Shown piece after piece: positions 1 to 11,897 of a stretch of 64,000 bases of DNA (position 1 is its first letter; every line of letters starts with the position of its first letter). This DNA is from Sycobia sp. Sy_11. Taxonomy: Eukaryota; Arthropoda; Insecta; Hymenoptera; Epichrysomallidae. A model generated the notes under the pieces. That model was not told the origin of the DNA and did not search any database. It worked only from the letters and a program-made list of their open reading frames with translations. Both the position numbers and the translations under genes were made by a program. Where the stretch lies: the NCBI GenBank assembly GCA_018907035.1, contig JACCIC010000097.1, forward strand, positions 1,917,501 through 1,981,500, given 5' to 3'.

Positions 1-540
1 TTTTGGAGCATCATTCGCTAGACTATTGGGCAGTTTCGACATCATATTCATAAACCCATATCTCGTCACCAGTAATGATGCGTTAGATGAATGTAGGGTC
101 CTCAGCTACGTTTTGAAGCATCTCTTTTGCGACCTCTACTGGGACGTTGTTTTTGCAAAAGATTCCGATGTTTTGGAACGAGTCTAGTATTGATAGGCTT
201 CATATGCAAAATATTAACCAAAATATTTTGAGTCGATCCATAAGAGATGTTGAGAACCTCGGTTATCTCTTGGATGTCCACACGACGATTTTGGAGCACT
301 ATTTCCTCCGTTTTTTCGATGTTATCGTCGTTAACAGAGGTGGATGAACAACTTGCATGAGGGAAGTTTTCGACAACTTCACAACCTTCATTGAATCCTT
401 TATGCCATTCAAATACTTATGTTCGCAATAAAGTAGACTCCCCAAAATACTTCTGCAACATTTTCAACGATTCCGTAGCCGTAATTTCATTGGAAAGCTA
501 AAATTTCAAACAAACTCGTTGATCAACATTTTTCCATAGT
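1..540 (-). pseudogene. mariner-like transposase relic (N-terminal and first catalytic region)
   Basis: Read on the minus strand, this matches the 5' half of a mariner transposase. Near 430-390 there is the N-terminal stretch that reads GESTLLRT followed by VFEWHKGF. The linker resembling SVNDDNIEK with the helix-turn-helix segment RVDIQEITEVLNISYGS lies at about 345-220. The region around the first catalytic Asp (ITGDE then WVYEYDVET) lies at about 90-40. The frame changes at least twice and stops are present, so it is not functional. The element continues beyond the left edge, so its second and third catalytic Asp cannot be seen. No terminal inverted repeat was identified. Confidence 0.8.
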
Positions 541-1137
541 CAATAGACAAACTTTTTGCGTCGTAAACAAACAGCTGACAAACATATATTAATGGAGATA
601 TGGCGTTGAAATTTCACACAGACATCATGAAAGGTTGTACCAATATAGGAAAAAAATTTTTAATCGATTCAATTTGCGCGCGGAGTTTAAATGCACCAGT
701 CCGGATCAAATTTGATCATATGGTATTTTACAAGTTATTATCCAAGTTTTATTTACAGAAATATTACTGTATAATAGGCATGCTTATGAAATTAACAATG
801 AACTAATATTACATCTATATAAATCAATTGATGATGGAGTCGATAAATCTCATGTTATAATAAAACTAATCCCAAGAGTAATAAGTACTTCGCCAATATA
901 AATTTAGCTTAAAATTAGAAAAAGTTATAAAACATATAAATATCAGCTCAGACCGTGATAAATAGTTCTGTTCTCTTTCAGAATTTTAATAGGAAGCGCC
1001 TAATGTATATCTGATGCTGAAAAAAATACGTAAAGTTTCTGTAAAAATAGAAAATAATCTGTCGCAAAAGGCCAAGCTTTTTCTCCTACGAGATTTAGAG
1101 GCTTATCTCTTTCAATATATCTTAATATTATTATTAA
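541..1137. other. AT-rich spacer without recognisable gene
   Basis: Short ORFs only, with no recognisable domain, microsatellite or terminal repeat. Probably decayed sequence between the flanking transposase relics. Confidence 0.5.
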
Positions 1138-1790
1138 TTAGTTTTGATGACCCTTGTACTTTTTACCATCGACAGAAGAAGAATAAATTTTTGCGACTTG
1201 TAAATACCTCATGATTTCGTTATGAATAGCAACACTGATCTCTTCAATAACCTCTTCAAACATTGTGGAAGATAAATAATTCATGTTACCACTTCCACAA
1301 TTTCCATACTGCTCGACATGTTGTTTCAAGAACGGATCATACTTCATAAGCAATTCTATATATGGCTAAAAATTGCCCTTATCCAGCAATTTTAAAGTTC
1401 CTGTACAAGCCAAACCAAATTCACCTAAAAACATTATTACGTCTAGGACACACTTCAAAATTTTACGCCAATCTGAAGCAGAACTTTCAATTTGTTTATG
1501 TAACTCTGCATCTATGCAACCATATTATTTCTTCATATTATTCAAACTGACTAGCGATTTCAAGTAGATATCTGATGTTTCATGTTGTAATAAACGGTCA
1601 ACAATATGTTTTATATCACAATAACAATCAGAAACAAGTGGACTATTCTTTGGTCTAAATATCTTACAATAAAAATAATATAAACGTACAGTACTCGATA
1701 AAAACATAGCCATTTACGACAGATTTGCTCGCCAGTTTTGGATATGCGTTGAACAAAACTAATGTTGCATTTTCTAATTTTAGATACAAC
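1138..1790 (-). pseudogene. hAT-type transposase relic (TTF-type zinc finger / DUF4371 region)
   Basis: The minus-strand translation follows the start of the hAT-related transposases annotated as DUF4371 proteins. A degraded TTF-type zinc-finger segment (YYFYCKIFRP) lies near 1680. It is followed by a block reading YGCIDAELHKQIE near 1520, then a block resembling YDPFLKQHVEQYGN and YLSSTMFEEVIEEIS, and ends in SVDGKKY near 1160 where the first catalytic Asp region begins. At least two frame changes and internal stops separate the blocks. No downstream RNase H-like core or C-terminal dimerisation domain was seen. It is a fragment; the family assignment is by remembered motif pattern. Confidence 0.7.
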
Positions 1791-2164
1791 ATTCTGCTTT
1801 ACTGATTTTTCTTGAAATAAATCACTATTATTAGATTACTGAATATTTATATTTAAATTATTGAATCAATAATCAAGATTAATTTGACATACTTTCGTTA
1901 CATTGGCATACATGCGCGACATTTACTTGAACTAAGTAAATAAAATAAAACACTCCATTTAATGCGACGTTTCATCCATAGTTATGGACCTTTTAAAGCC
2001 TCTGATTATAAATTAACTTCGGTTACTGATAGATATTAAGTTTTAAAAAAAACTCTTGTGCATTTTAACGCACTACGTGTGAGTAATAAGACTGAATTGA
2101 TTCTATATTTAATAAAGAAATTGTATATTAGTGCGATGCCTGTGTTTTCGAATAATACTGCAAT
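1791..2164. other. AT-rich spacer
   Basis: No gene, long repeat or clear terminal repeat was seen between the hAT relic and the left arm of the palindrome. Confidence 0.5.
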
Positions 2165-3745
2165 AGTTCAGATCCCAGAAAAATTCTCGTAGACGATGTA
2201 GGTCCAGTCAGTCAACCAAGTTTTCTATAGGTACTTTAATGCGCGAGAATGTTTTTACCCAAAATTTTTGTTCAAAAAGTTATTAACAAATTAAAGGCTT
2301 AAAACGTTGCGCACACAGAATCTCGAACAAGAATTGCATTTTAAACCTGTAGTTTTTGTTGTATTTTTTCCTAGAATCAGCTTGCTTTATGCAGAATTAA
2401 AACTTTTTTATCAGAACTGGAGATATTGTTAATTTAGTAACTATATTTTGCATGGTTATGCACGGCGCCGAACCACGCTTACTATTTATCTTGCCACTTT
2501 GGTTTTACTGCGAAATTTAAGACTTAATATACCTCATTTTGAAGTTAAAGTAATAATCAATCGATTCCGTCCCGTAATATGAGCATAAAATATTATTAAT
2601 TTTTTACTGTTTTAATTTAAAAATTTATCAAAACAAGAATTTTTTATTTGTTTAAAGCTAAATTTGACGCCTATGTTTTAAAATAAAACCACAAAAGTAC
2701 ACATAATTATTTCTTCTTATATAACGAACAATTTTATGTATTATAAAGTTCGATTATCTTCATTGGTTTTCGAGAAATAAGCTTTGAAGCACGCGATTGC
2801 TCGTTACCATGTTGAGCGCCATCATGCTGTCCTCGTTTAATACAGCGCCTCGTCTGAAAATGAGCGAATGCGCGTTTGGAAGCTTATTTTTCACACTCCA
2901 AAATTTATTTCTTGAGTATCAATAATGGTAATCGAATTTTGCGATCCATAAAATTGTTCGTTATTGTTTGAAAAAATGCAAAGTAGTACCCTCTTTAGGA
3001 TTAAATTAATCTTGTCTGCAATAGCTAATTAAAAGTCTAAATGTGAAATGAGAGGGCTTAAAAAACTTGAATACTATTATAAAATGTTAAAAACTGCTGG
3101 AATACCATGACGAAAAGGTCTAGTGAAAATTAGTATACTAAAAAATATGATTTGAGCAGAATCGAAGTGGCACATTTCATCAATTAAAAGTGCTCGTACG
3201 GTTTTCAAAGTTGCACGTGAGAGACCTAGAAAAACTTTAGAATGATTCCATATGATAAAGCGCAGGTATTTATAATATAGTATATTATTAAACTGACTGT
3301 TTAAAACATTTTATGCTTATATTAATGCATAAAGTTGGTTGATGATTGCTTTGGCTTCAAAATGAGACATATGAAGTCTAGAAATTGGCAGTAGAATCGA
3401 AGTTGGAATATAAATAGTGAGCACGGATCGATATCGTTCGTAAATATGCAAAATAGTTACTAAATTAATAATATCTTGAGTTCTAATAAAAAATTTTTAA
3501 TTCTTTAAAAAGTAGCTGATTCATAGGAAAACAATGCAACAAAACGACAGGTCTGAAATACGATTTTTGTTTCAGGTTCCGTTTCCGCAGTGTTTTCAAC
3601 ATATAATTTGTTAATAACTTTTTAAAAACATTTGTACGTAGAAACACCCTCGATTTTCTTGATCAGCGCATTAAAGTATTCCTTGAAAACTTGCTTGACT
3701 GACTGGACTTTCATCGGTAGGAAAATTCCCTGGAGCGTACATTAC
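2165..3745. repeat. 1.6-kb imperfect palindrome (long inverted duplication)
   Basis: The left arm (about 2165-2812) is colinear with the reverse complement of the right arm (about 2858-3745), leaving a loop of only about 45 bp. Matching blocks include TCCAGTCAGTCAA (about 2202 against about 3700), AAGTTATTAACAA (about 2278 against about 3610), TAATTTAGTAACTAT (about 2434 against about 3460), CTCATTTTGAAG (about 2533 against about 3358) and AACGAACAATTTTATG (about 2724 against about 2950). The arms look roughly 75% identical by eye. The right arm has about 250-300 extra bases (3000-3290). No long ORF is present. It could be a foldback-type element or an old inverted duplication. Confidence 0.8.
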
Positions 3746-4092
3746 CAATCGTGTCAAGGTTCAGCAATTTGGAGTAATTGATAGAAATAAACTGAATGGT
3801 TTTACATTCTTTGTTATAAAATATTTTATACATATTTTTTTATTTTAATATGATAAGCACAATTATGGTATCACACATAACATTATTGTATTAAAAAAGT
3901 AATTTTTTAACAAAACAGATTTTTTAACAAAACAAAATTTCATCTCATATGCTCCTTATGTTTATATCGAAATAAAGCATATTAAAACATTGTTACATTA
4001 AATTTTTATTAACAAATTCAACAATTTCATAAATAAATATGTTCTGCTAAAAATCGCTAACATTCTACTTTTCTATAAATTTATATATATAT
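3746..4092. other. AT-rich spacer
   Basis: AT-rich sequence with short poly(T)/poly(A) tracts ending in a short TATATATAT run directly before the LTR at 4093. No gene was seen. Confidence 0.5.
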
Positions 4093-4140
4093 TGTGACGG
4101 GGAACGCAAGCGCCGCGTACACTTGCTTTCCCACGTCCCT

Positions 4141-4173
<33 letters not shown>

Positions 4174-5034
4174 GTCGTAGTCCTTATACATAGGTATATA
4201 CTTTTCTCTTGTTTATATGTAAATTCTAATATATAGTTGTTATACCAGAAGCACTAATACACCGGCGGAGAAGTAAGTGAGAGAGAGAGAGAGAGAGAGA
4301 GAGAGCGGGGAGTGGGAAGAGATCGTCGCGCGCAAACTTTGATAGAGACAGAATTGAGGGAGAGCTCTGCTTGTGACGTGCTATTGAGCCTTTTTTAAAA
4401 GAAACGCAAAAAGAGATTAGAGACACGGTTTCGAGTGCTGCTGGTTTTTTGTGCTTTGTGAGATACTCAGTTTTTTTCGCGTGATTTTCGCCACTACTCG
4501 TGCGTGCCGCCATCTACTGGGCCGAGATCCGCGGAGTCCGTTACGCGGACACTGTTGCAGGGCTCAAAGTAACGAGCCTGCCCCCCGGCTCCCGCCTGCG
4601 CGGAGTGACTGCCCCATCTCAGGGCCACCGACGAGCGGGGATGCCGCCTTCCCCGGCCAATGAAAACGTGCTGGCATCCATCCAGGGCTTGCCGCCGCGG
4701 CCGCCTCCTGTCTTCAGCGGACGACACAACGACATCGACCCCGACTGTAAGTGGCAGCCCGTTAGACTCTCTCTCTCTCTCTCTCTCTTCCCTGACTCCA
4801 CGCGTGCCGTCGCCTCGGCGACTCCCGGCCTGCGCGCCTCGAGCCTTCGCATATTTGTTGCACCAAAAGTATAATCTAATTAAAGATACGTGTAAGTCTA
4901 TTCGTCCTGCTCTCTTTTATTCGTTTTGTCTCCCTACCTCACGCGCAACCCTGCATGCGATACTTCACCTCTCGCGGACCGCCCCTCTCCCTTACCAGCC
5001 TCGGTACCAAGGGCCGGGAAGAGGGGGCATTACA
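4093..5034 (+). mobile_element. 5' LTR of gypsy element A
   Basis: It begins TGTGACGGGGAACGC and matches the sequence starting at 9600 (TGTGACGAGGAACGC) for over 800 bp, allowing for microsatellite length differences. The end is set at ATTACA (5034) because a related LTR-like sequence at 11915-12557 has a similar tail ending GCGTTACA, and because TGG, the expected first bases of a primer-binding site, follows. CT and GA microsatellites lie inside (about 4147-4174 and 4278-4304). Around 4640-4745 a short open frame with a PPRPPPVF motif and a GTAAGT sequence are present. Confidence 0.8.
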
Positions 5035-6150
5035 TGGATCGAGATGCGATTAGCTTGCCCGTTAATATAACGCGATCAACGCTATCAAGCACCTTGGCCC
5101 AGTGCACGGACATTGGTAAAACCGCGCGTGAGTGGAAAATCCGGTTAAATACTGCCAAGGGAAAAAGCGTGGAAGAATTTCTGCAGAGGATCGCGGAATG
5201 TCGCAGATTGGCGCCGCTCACGGACGAGGATATGCTGAATGCAATGATGGAGCTCCTCGACGGTGTCACCCTACACTGGTACCGTCTATCCCGGAAAGAC
5301 GTGGCAAGAGTTCTGCCACGCAGCCCGAAGCTGCTACGGCGTCTACTGACGCTTCCGAGCTGAGCTGATTAGCGAAGCACACTAGTGTACGCAGGCCAAA
5401 CGCGAGCCAATATTGGCGACGTGTTCTGTTTGTCGACGATCCTAAATCGGATTGAAGAACCATGGTCGGACGACAAACAGCTCGCTCTCATCTACCGTAA
5501 TCTACTCCTGGAGATACAGAAGTTAGTTTCGCGGGAGAAGATTACGAGCGTAAATCGACTAATTGAGCTCGCTCGAGAGGCTGAATGGATCCTCTACACG
5601 GAGCGCAACTATAAGCCACCTCCGTCATCCGAGGACTGCATAATGCTCAAAGTGACTTTTCATGTGGCAGACACCTCTCGGACGCGCCCGAAGCCGAAGA
5701 TCGCGGTCGTGGACGTGAAGCCGCCCGATTTCAAAGCTTTAATGCAAGAAGTCCTGCAAGAGACGGACTTTAGAGCCATCTCCCCTGATTTAGAGACGCC
5801 AGGTGTCGCAACTGTTATGACGAAGAGGAGCAGTCGCGACTTACGCCCGAGGTCGCTGCGTAACGTCGTATCGGAGCGTCGACCTCACCTAAGTCAGAGA
5901 GGAAGCCATCCTTCAGGGGAAAGCTCGTGCACAAGAAAAACTCGCTTGCGAGAATGCGTCGACCTCGCCTAAATCAGAGAGAAAGCGTCCTTTTCGGGGA
6001 AAGCTTACGCGCAAGTCCATTAGCGACCGGAATAAAGGTTAGGCAATAGACCCTAATACACTATTTCTGTGCTGGGATTGTAGTTGGCTAGGGCACACCT
6101 TGCGCAGTTGTCCTGAATATTCGGGAAATACGAAAAAGGGCGAGTAAATG
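5035..6150 (+). pseudogene. gag of gypsy element A (broken)
   Basis: This is the structural-protein region. A capsid-like segment reads GKSVEEFLQRIAECRRLAPLT (about 5160-5225), with LDGVTLHWYR just after, a pattern found in insect Ty3/gypsy Gag. A second segment (about 5385-5670) contains RLIELAREAEWILYTERNY. A CCHC zinc knuckle of the form CWDCSWLGHTLRSC lies at about 6070-6115. Stops and frame changes near 5362, 5970 and beyond separate the pieces. It starts almost immediately after the LTR, so the leader and N-terminal Gag may have been lost or may lie in another frame. Confidence 0.75.
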
Positions 6151-6289
6151 AGGTCCAATTCGCCCCTACGTTCTAACAGGCCTCTGAAAACCAGAAGGCA
6201 GCTGCGAGGATACAGGGTAATGATGACTGCCCGCTCCTATTTATAAAGGAGGAGCATCGCAACCGTGACTCTGCTGACTCAACCACAAA

Positions 6290-8215
6290 TCTTGATCCCG
6301 ATCGGTATTCACGATAGTGGATACAGGTGGGCATAAGCGAGTTTCGCATTTATGCACTGCTTGATGCAGGGACTGCTTGCACAGCTCTCAGATTAATCGG
6401 CTTGCCGATTGCATCTGTTTTCAATCGTTTAGTTCGAACCTTTTCCGGAACTGGCGCTCGATTCTTCACTTAGGAAATGGAGCCGATAATATAGCCAAGT
6501 TACCCTTCCGTTTGTAATTGCATAAATTGAAATAGAGTTAGGCGTTATTTTAATTTCTGACTTCGAAACTGGCTGCCTACTCGGTACCGACTTCTATCGT
6601 AATTTCAATGCGATTGTCCACCTGCGTGATAATACTATGACGATCGAGGCTGCAGCAGAACTCGTTTTGGTACCATTCTGCACCGTCTCCGTTGCTTCAG
6701 CGTATTCGCTTTCATCTATAGGTCAAGAAGTAAATCGTCCACCAGATACTACCACTTGCTAACCAACCCCTAGACTGCACAGACCTTATCGACCACCTAA
6801 TCAACTTCAGCGATGCAAGGCCGACTAAGCAAAGTTACTATCCGGTCTCTCAGAAAATAGAGCTGAAAATGCATGCGCAAGTGTGCAAAATGTTTGATCA
6901 AGGCATAATTCGCAGATCAACCAACGAGTGGCTGATATAGCACCGCAATTATGGGTAGCAAGAGCGACGGTAGCTACCGATTCTGCGTGGATTATCGCAA
7001 ACTGAATTCCGTATCCAAGGTCAGAGCGTATCCGCTCCCTTACATGGACGCAATTTTACGGAAACTGAGAAATGCGCGATACATCTCCATTCTGGACCTC
7101 AGCAGCGCCTACCACCAGGTCTCTCTTCGGGAGGAATCGCGACACCTCTCGGTCTTCACGGTCCCAGGCATGGGGTTATTTGAATGGACACGTATATCAT
7201 ATGGTGTCACCGGTGGACCTGGAACCTTCTAGCAGTTAAGCGACAAGCTGATCGACCCTGAAATGGAACCGGTGGCCTTTGCCTACCTCGATGATGTAAT
7301 CATCGCTACGGAGAGCTTTCACAAGCACCTCAGGTGGCTCGAACATATTCTGCGACGAATTTCTGATGCCGGCTTGACCATTAATAAGCAGAAGAGCTAA
7401 TTCGGACTCGCAGAGGTACGATTTCTCGGCGTCCTCGTGGAACGTAACGGTTTCCGACCCGATCCGGATAAGATTGCACCAATCTTGGTTTATGCCGCAC
7501 TAAAGAACCTGAAGCAGCTTCGTAGGTTTCTAGGCCTTGCGTCCTGGTATCGCAAGTACTTGGAGAATTTTTCAACGCTTTCCGAGCCTCTCACCCGATT
7601 AACCAAACAGAGCATCAAGTATCATTGGGGTGAAGAGCAGCATCAAGCCTCCGAACAGATCCGGGCGCTCGTCGCATCTGCACCAGTCCTTTCTCGACCG
7701 TCGTTCAGATAAACCTTCATCATTCAGATGGACGCCAGCGACTTGAAACTAGGCTCCGTGCTCACGGAATCAGTTGATGGCGTCGAGCGCGTGCTCTCCT
7801 ATGCTAGTTACACGATGACTGCGGCTGAGCAGAGCATAATTAATCGGTCACTGAACGTGAGTGCCTCGCCGTGCTATGGGCTGTGTGTAAATTTCGCTCG
7901 TATGTCGAGGGCTACTACTTCTAAGTGATAACCGATCACAGCAGCCTACGTTGGCTGCACTCATTGCGCAACCCCACGTGCAGACTCGTCCCTTGGGCCT
8001 TGGAATTACAGGGATATGACTACGAAGTCATCCACCTATCAAAAGGTACCTTAAATTGCATACCAGACGCCCTCTCTCGATTGCACGAAGACGAGCCGAC
8101 CTGCGATTTTGCCTCCCTTGGCGACGCCGATGTGCAAGATCCCTGGTATTTGCGCCTTCATAAGGAAGTGGTGAGCGATCCGACCGACCACCCACGGTGG
8201 AAAGTCGTTGGGTAA
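6290..8215 (+). pseudogene. pol of gypsy element A: protease, reverse transcriptase, RNase H (broken)
   Basis: The protease is marked by LLDAGTA near 6360, with DAG in place of the usual D-S/T-G. Reverse transcriptase follows: FCVDYRKLN near 6980, a DLSSAYHQV block near 7100, the catalytic YLDD at 7284-7295, and a primer-grip/connection region with RFLGLASWYRKYL at about 7525-7565. RNase H starts with MDASDLKLGSVL at 7728 and ends with a segment reading PDALSRLH near 8070. In-frame stops interrupt it at about 7230, 7400, 7710 and 7926, so no functional polyprotein can be made. Order and motifs place it in Ty3/gypsy. Confidence 0.85.
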
Positions 8216-8935
8216 CGACTATACTACTACCGTACCGATCCGATCGTTGAAGATTTAGTAGATGACCAGGATGCGTGGAAGTTGGTCGTCCCTAAAGAAG
8301 ATCGCCATACCATTCTTCATGAATGTCATGAGTAGCCCACAGCTGGTCATTTCGGACGCCATAAGACGTATGGCCGTATTGCACGATCATACTAATGGCC
8401 CTCATTGCACAAAGATATGACACAATTTGCACCATGTGCCAGCAATGTAAGGTACAGCAGACTGCACCAGCTAGCCATCGAACGGTCACCCGCGTATGGC
8501 GACGTAATCGCATCCTCTTGTCTGGCATACAAGGCGTCAGCGCCAAGTTTGCCCCGAAATTCTACGGTCCCGTTACCATCATGGAGAAACTCGGCACGAA
8601 TGCTTATCAACTGATCTACTATACAGTATGAGATGCTGGTAAGCATCGTGTCGCCGACCTGAAGCCCTATAATCGAGATCACAGCCCCGAAGATGATAGC
8701 AGTTCCGACACGGAAGAGCCTTCGGGCGAAGAGCGTGGCTGCGATGCGTCTGATTGTATTGTCGAGGAGAGCGAGCGAAACCGCATTGTAACACCACTGG
8801 TGAGCGTATGGCGCCCCGACGACGCGCCTCATTGTAATTCCGATACGAGCGTGCGAAGCGATACTCCCGCGGGCAATGCCACGTGACCTAATGCCGATGT
8901 CGTGCCGTGTAGATTAGGGAGACCGCGTAGGATCA
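8216..8935 (+). pseudogene. integrase of gypsy element A, core deleted, with AT-hook-like tail
   Basis: The N-terminal zinc-binding domain is visible (LHECHE then AGHFGRHKTYGRI at 8305-8375, then CxxCxxC at about 8429-8450). The sequence then jumps to a C-terminal domain (SAKFAPKFYGPVTI at about 8540-8580, then HRVADLKPYN near 8650), so the D,D-35-E catalytic core is missing. An acidic, serine-rich tail follows, and near 8910-8935 the frame reads RLGRPRRIR, which resembles an AT-hook. Element D has a similar tail. Confidence 0.7.
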
Positions 8936-8951
8936 GGCATGCCACCTGGAG

Positions 8952-9344
8952 ATGCACTGCCTGTGGAGTGTGTTTATGCAGGCCACCTTTCCGGCCAACC
9001 CCAATACGGTTAGAAAAGCGCGCCCCTCGGTCGTGGAGGCAGCCCAGGCCCTCCAAGCCTTCCGCGGCAACACCGTCGTAGAGGCTCGACGGATGCAATC
9101 GAACAATCATACAGTGTTCGCTCTGTGGAAGACGGCGGAGGCCCGGCGTGAGCAGGCCGCATCAGATGCTCCCCAGTTTGCGCCCATTCGGATGCCGAGC
9201 TGCAGTCAGTGTAAACTGGAGGGCGTTCGCCGGGGACTGGAGTGCCCCAACCAGCACAACCACCCCGACTACAAGGGGCACGCCCCAAGCCTCACCGAGA
9301 AGCGTAATTGCCCCCAAGGAGCGAAACCGCCCAGCGCAAAATGA
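8952..9344 (+). CDS. third ORF of gypsy element A, function unknown
   Basis: An open frame of 130 codons lies downstream of pol and upstream of the 3' LTR, where some gypsy elements carry env. I do not recognise it. The N-terminal half is alanine- and arginine-rich and probably helical (VVEAAQALQAFRG). The C-terminal part has a Cys/His cluster, CSQCKLEGVRRGLECPNQHNH, that could bind zinc. No signal peptide or membrane segment is seen, so it does not look like an envelope protein. Given the state of the surrounding pol it may be an accidental survivor; the ATG is simply the first in frame. Confidence 0.4.
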   Translation: MHCLWSVFMQATFPANPNTVRKARPSVVEAAQALQAFRGNTVVEARRMQSNNHTVFALWKTAEARREQAASDAPQFAPIRMPSCSQCKLEGVRRGLECPNQHNHPDYKGHAPSLTEKRNCPQGAKPPSAK

Positions 9345-9599
9345 ATCGCTGAGGAAGACCCAAGAGGGACATCCATTAAATTGTACCCCAATGTAATTAT
9401 ATACTACCAATAAAATAACCCTCTAAAAATTACTTTGTTTGGGGAAGAGAGTTCCTTACCCGTCCTCGCCTTTTCCAGGTGCTTCCCAGCTGTAGATCGT
9501 AGTTTCTAAAGTTGCCCGATCCTGACACAATGGTCGAAATGAGAGAGAGATCTAGAGTCGAGCTACAACGCTTCGGCTACCAGTGTCTGGAGAGAGACA

Positions 9600-10410
9600 T
9601 GTGACGAGGAACGCGAGCGCAGCGTACGTTTGCTTTCCCACGTCTCTATGCTCTCTCTCCCGTCGTAGCCCTTGTACATATGTATCTATTTTCTCTTGTT
9701 TATATGTATATACTAATATATAGTTGTTACAGGCCGACGCACTAATACACCGGCGGAGAGACAAGTGAAAGAGAAAGATCGTCGCGCGCGAACTTTGGTA
9801 GAGACACGATTGAGGGAGAGCTCTGCTTGTGACGTGCTATTCAGTTTTTTTCAAAAGAAACGCAAAAAGAGATTAGAGATACAGTTTCGAGTGCCTGTTG
9901 TTTTATTCTACTTCGCGAGAGACTCGGTTTTTTTCGCTTGATTTTCGCTGCTACTCGTGCGTGCCGCTATCTACTGGGCCGAGATCCGCGGAGTCCGTTA
10001 CGTGGACACCGTTCCAGGGCTCGAACTAACGAACCTGCCACCCGGCACCCGCCTGTGCGTAGTAACCGCCTCATTCCGGGGCCACTGACGAGCGGAGACG
10101 CCGCCTTCCCCAGCCAACGAGAACGTGCTGCGATCCATCCAGGGCTTGCCGCCGCAGCCGCCTCCGGTCTTCAGTGGACGACACAACGACATCGACCCCG
10201 ACTCTAAGTGGCAGCCTGTTACACACACACTCTCTCTCTCTTCTCTCACTCCACGCACGCCGTCGCGTCGGGGACTCCCGGCCTGCGCACCTCGCGCCTT
10301 CGCGTATTTGTTACACCAAACGTGTAACCTAATTAAAGATACGTGTAAGTCTATTCGTCCTGCTCTCTTTTATTCGTTTTGTCTCCCTACCTCACGCGCA
10401 ACCCTGCATG

Positions 10411-10412
<2 letters not shown>
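9600..10412 (+). mobile_element. 3' LTR of gypsy element A (end lost in a TA run)
   Basis: Direct repeat of the LTR at 4093, sharing the TGTGACG start, the PPQPPPVF open frame near 10160 and the ACCCTGCATGCGAT block at about 10400-10413. It lacks the final 90 or so bases of the 5' copy, where a (TA)n run begins. At the position corresponding to the 5' LTR GTAAGT it reads CTAAGT. The CT and GA microsatellites are shorter here. Confidence 0.8.

Positions 10413-10457
<45 letters not shown>
10413..10457. repeat. (TA)n microsatellite
   Basis: An uninterrupted TA run at the truncated end of the element A 3' LTR. Confidence 0.95.
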
Positions 10458-10458
<1 letters not shown>

Positions 10459-10599
10459 CTTGATAGACCTATTTAAGTGTGCTATATATACGTATTAACC
10501 TTTTTAGATTTACAAATTCAGTTTTCGATCTATCTTAAATTCTTAAGAGAATAGACCAAAAAGCCGAATTTATGTCTAGCATTGCAAAATACTTACAAT

Positions 10600-11843
10600 T
10601 TATAGTTGAAACCATAAGGTCTTCTATTAATGGAACAGGTCAAGCTTGTGGAATTATTATTTTGTTTAGATCTCTAAAGTCAATATATAGTCGACTTTTT
10701 TGCCCTCCTCTTTTTTAAAAGTTAAAGTCACTGGGGCTGCGCGAATGGACTATATGATTCCTCGATTAATTTATATTTCAATAGTTTCTTTATATGATTT
10801 TCCATTTTACTCTATTTGTAAGTGAGCATCTGTATAATCTTCTATGGAAAGATATTTTTCTGTTTGGAGATCTATAAATGCTTCATACTGTTTTACTTTG
10901 TCTACATCATATTTATGCTTGGTGAAACGTTTTTGTAATTTCTAATAGGTTGATTATTTCATGTTCTTCAACCGAATTTAAGTTTCCTGTGTCGATATTC
11001 AATTGATCAATGTCTATTCCTTCATTAAAGTTTATTTCGGATTCTTTTAAGGGTTTATTTAATTTTTTTTATATATTCTGTAATTTTTTCTTCTGTGTTT
11101 TCTTTCAGCTTTATTATATCTAAATTCTAATGATAAGCTATCGAAAAATTTTTATGGTATCACCGCAAATAGTATATTATTTATTAGCATAGAGCTATAC
11201 CAATTTTTGCAGTTATTTTCTAGAAATAATCTTAAAGTTTCAATTTTTTCAATGTCTTTTAGAAGATTTAATCTGTCACATTCACTTTTGTATGTTGATA
11301 GCCATTGCTTCGTATTAAAATCATTACCATTAAATTTATCGATTACAAATGTCTCAGATATTTTTGGAAGTTTTTATTTTCACTGTTTCTTCATCATTTT
11401 TCTGTTCTGATAATTTCTCTAAAATTTTTATTAAATTTCCATCTAGCTCTGTTAGGTTCAATTTTTTTGTCTTGTTCTTCAGATTCTATTTCTTGCAGAA
11501 GATAGTTTTTTATTGCTATATTTCCACTTTCATCTATATAATTATTTAATAACTTGTCGTCTAGGTTAAACCATACATTACGTGTTTGTCCATTCTTTTT
11601 GAGTGTTGACGAAACTTTTTTATATTCTGGTAGATTTAGGAGTTCGGCGTGATATTTCATTTGTCCTAATTTTTTGGTATTTGAAATTTTTTATTTTCTT
11701 CAGTAGTTATTGTTGTTAATAGTATTATATTTATATCCTGTTTTTTTATATTTATCATCCGGTGTCTATATCCCCGGTCCACCTTCTGCAAGTCTATTCT
11801 GGCGTTCTCTGGCGTATGTATAATCTCCAACCTATCCACAAAA

Positions 11844-11897
<54 letters not shown>

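Noticed and set aside
4926..5070. Possibility that the start of gag A lies inside the LTR as a continuous ORF
   Set aside because: The frame from 4926 crosses the LTR boundary, but the similar LTR tail at 12557 and the TGG after ATTACA favour an LTR end at 5034; the overlap is probably chance.
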